7,705 bases of DNA from Oscillospiraceae bacterium (GTDB lineage Bacteria > Bacillota > Clostridia > Oscillospirales > Ethanoligenentaceae). Below are positions 6,181 through 7,705 of this stretch, one piece after another. Position 1 is the stretch's first letter. Each line of letters opens with the position of its first letter. The stretch covers positions 1 through 7,705 of the forward strand of contig DOXU01000109.1 in assembly GCA_003518885.1 (NCBI GenBank), written 5' to 3'. The notes under the pieces are model-generated. The model was not told the origin of the DNA. It worked only from the letters and a program-made list of their open reading frames with translations, and did no database searches. The position numbers were made by a program, and so were the translations under genes.

Positions 6181-7605
6181 TCAACGTGAGAGTGCCCCAC
6201 TTATTACGGTCTTTGCAGCAGGGATCAATTCTTTTCGATAATGGAAAACGTAAAACGCCACTACAATGGTATTTACAATACCTGCAATCTCCCAACCCAA
6301 AAAAGCATTCAAAAGTAGGAACAGTGCACCCATTCCCAACTCTTCTGCAATATTGCGAAAATGGTGAATGTCCATTTTCTTTTTCAAAAATAGTTCCGAA
6401 GCATAACACCGCCATACAAAGACGCCCAATGTCGTCCAAACAATAACCATCACAGAATGTTTCCATAAAAAAAGCGGAAGTGCTATCGCAACAAATATAG
6501 CCACAGAGGAAACATTTGCCCACATCATCGCCTTTTCCTCACGAAGTGTCTCATAGAAATTATTGATTAAAAGCTGCATTTTACTTTGCATGATAACAAT
6601 AGGAAATAGCAAATATAGATATTGAAAAACTGGAGTGTAATGAGGTAAAAAATACCGAATAATGGGAACCATAGGATAATAAAGCAGCATCATGCAGAAA
6701 ATAAAAGCACAGAGCAGTCGATTAATTCGTTGAAAATAATAAGGCAGAACGTTTTTGGGCAATCGACACAAAACCGGATAGAGAACTAATCCCACCGCTG
6801 AAATAAACATCATGGCAACATTAATGGCATTTGCCGCAAAAGTATACATACTGAAATCAGAAACGGATCCCAAACGTTCAAGAAAAAGTTTTCCTGCTCC
6901 CAAAACCATCATTGCCATCAGATTAGCAATCATTAATTTAATGCCTACACGAATGTTATCCCAATATTCTCCCCACGCCTCTTTAAGTGGAATGTGCTCG
7001 CCAAAAATCAGATCTCTACATTGATACACATTGATGCAAAGAACCACCACTTTCGCCGCAAAATCCAATACAATGACGGCGTGAAAGTCCATTCTGCGAA
7101 GCAAGAGCATAATCAATAGCCCTGCCATTAGCTGTGCCTTTTCAGCTACAACAATAAAACTATATAGCTTAATACGCCCTGTCGCCTGGTTAATATAATT
7201 AAGCAAAGATGATAAATTGATTGCCACAATATCTAACGCAGCAAAAAAGAACGCAAAGCGTTTGCTCGGATCTTTTTCAAACAAAATGATCGCTATCACT
7301 ACCACCATTTCTAAGGCATTCATGCAAACGTAGATTCTGGTGCCACTGCGAAAAGACCTTCTTGGTAAATCACGATACTGATATCCCCCATATTTTAGAA
7401 AGACACCATCGTTATACCCAAGATGCAGCAAGCCAACAAAACTTGTTGTGTAAAAAAAATAAATCTGATAATACCCGTTTGGAATAACACCCAACAAGCC
7501 CGGAAGCACAAGTGAAGTGAAAAACATCACAAGATAATAGGAAAATTGGGAGAACAAAACATATTTAACATTGGAAATGCCTTGTTTGATTACACCATTC
7601 GCCAC
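6181..7605 (-). CDS. Polysaccharide flippase-like membrane protein (Wzx/MOP family)
   Basis: The 474-residue, highly hydrophobic protein has about 12-14 predicted membrane segments and short charged loops. Its N-terminus (SNVKYVLFSQFSYYLVMFFT, then LVLPGLLGVIPNGYYQIYFFY) is the typical first-helix pattern of the MOP superfamily that flips lipid-linked oligosaccharides across the membrane. The middle block GVIKLMIANLMAM-like segment at residues 221-233 (read here as GIKLMIANLMAMM) begins the second half, as in Wzx proteins. Substrate cannot be inferred. The start is GTG at 7605 with AAGGAGG six bases upstream. That Shine-Dalgarno overlaps the stop codon of the preceding partial gene, so the two belong to one operon, plausibly for capsule, exopolysaccharide or wall polymer synthesis. 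No terminator is visible after its stop, so transcripts may continue into rpsF. Confidence 0.82.
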   Translation of the reverse strand: MANGVIKQGISNVKYVLFSQFSYYLVMFFTSLVLPGLLGVIPNGYYQIYFFYTTSFVGLLHLGYNDGVFLKYGGYQYRDLPRRSFRSGTRIYVCMNALEMVVVIAIILFEKDPSKRFAFFFAALDIVAINLSSLLNYINQATGRIKLYSFIVVAEKAQLMAGLLIMLLLRRMDFHAVIVLDFAAKVVVLCINVYQCRDLIFGEHIPLKEAWGEYWDNIRVGIKLMIANLMAMMVLGAGKLFLERLGSVSDFSMYTFAANAINVAMMFISAVGLVLYPVLCRLPKNVLPYYFQRINRLLCAFIFCMMLLYYPMVPIIRYFLPHYTPVFQYLYLLFPIVIMQSKMQLLINNFYETLREEKAMMWANVSSVAIFVAIALPLFLWKHSVMVIVWTTLGVFVWRCYASELFLKKKMDIHHFRNIAEELGMGALFLLLNAFLGWEIAGIVNTIVVAFYVFHYRKELIPAAKTVISGALSR

Positions 7606-7616
7606 GCACGTCCTCC

Positions 7617-7705
7617 TTAATCCTGTTGTGACTTCAGATCAAAATAGACACACAAAGAGTCAATCGCATATCTCCGCTCTCGGCCATTAAGGAAACGCAT
7701 ACTTC
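7617..7705 (-). CDS. 3' end of an unidentified gene upstream of the flippase
   Basis: One frame stays open from the window edge to a TAA at 7619-7617. It encodes 28 residues, from SMRFLNGRERRYAIDSLCVY to FDLKSQQD. The other two - strand frames close earlier: one soon after the edge, one at a TGA upstream of this TAA. The TAA overlaps the flippase AAGGAGG, the arrangement expected for tightly coupled operon genes, which is the main argument that this tail is real. The fragment is too short to assign a family. A polysaccharide-related enzyme would fit the neighbour, but nothing in these residues shows it. Confidence 0.55.
   Translation of the reverse strand, partial: SMRFLNGRERRYAIDSLCVYFDLKSQQD

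Noticed and set aside
5948..6523. Open frame of 191 codons on the - strand spanning the flippase end, promoter and rpsF start
   Set aside because: It is out of frame with two well-supported genes and runs through the rpsF promoter and ribosome binding site.
1..7705. CRISPR array, toxin-antitoxin pair, phage defence island, integrase, insertion sequence or tRNA
   Set aside because: No regularly spaced repeats, transposase or nuclease motifs, or tRNA-like folds were seen. The native genes belong to housekeeping, metabolic and transport families or to known uncharacterised families.

Overview
The window reads as a chromosomal segment from an anaerobic member of the Bacillota (Clostridia or Negativicutes; I cannot choose between them). 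Supporting points are the low-to-moderate GC, strong AAGGAGG-type ribosome binding sites, consensus SigA-type promoters, the rpsF-ssb-rpsR cluster, a DUF4317 protein, and a homocitrate/isopropylmalate synthase relative of the kind that includes clostridial Re-citrate synthase. It looks like a metagenome or draft-genome contig end.

Bases 1-252 do not belong to this chromosome. Positions 220-252 match the Illumina Nextera Read 1 transposase adapter at 31 of 33 positions, and the AT-richer native sequence begins right after the mosaic end, at 253. Upstream of the adapter is a GC-rich piece carrying the start of a lipoprotein-like frame, plus a degenerate P5-like stretch. The first native gene, a DUF4317 protein, has therefore lost its true N-terminus, and the open frame reaching back to base 149 is chimeric.

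Layout after the junction: on the + strand, the truncated DUF4317 gene and a radical SAM gene, closed by a perfect bidirectional terminator at 2153-2191. Everything else is on the - strand. Read in transcription order from the right edge: the tail of an unidentified gene; a Wzx-like polysaccharide flippase; a near-consensus promoter with a structured leader; rpsF, ssb and rpsR, closed by a strong terminator; a second consensus promoter; a Re-citrate synthase-like gene; and a DUF1646 membrane transporter that converges on the radical SAM gene.

The genes fall into separate functional units: translation and replication housekeeping (bS6, SSB, bS18), central carbon or amino-acid metabolism (the citrate/homocitrate-type synthase), envelope polysaccharide export (flippase), and two poorly characterised families (DUF4317, radical SAM). 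I found no CRISPR array, transposase, phage gene, tRNA or rRNA, and no convincing undescribed system. The most consequential observation is the adapter chimera at the left end.
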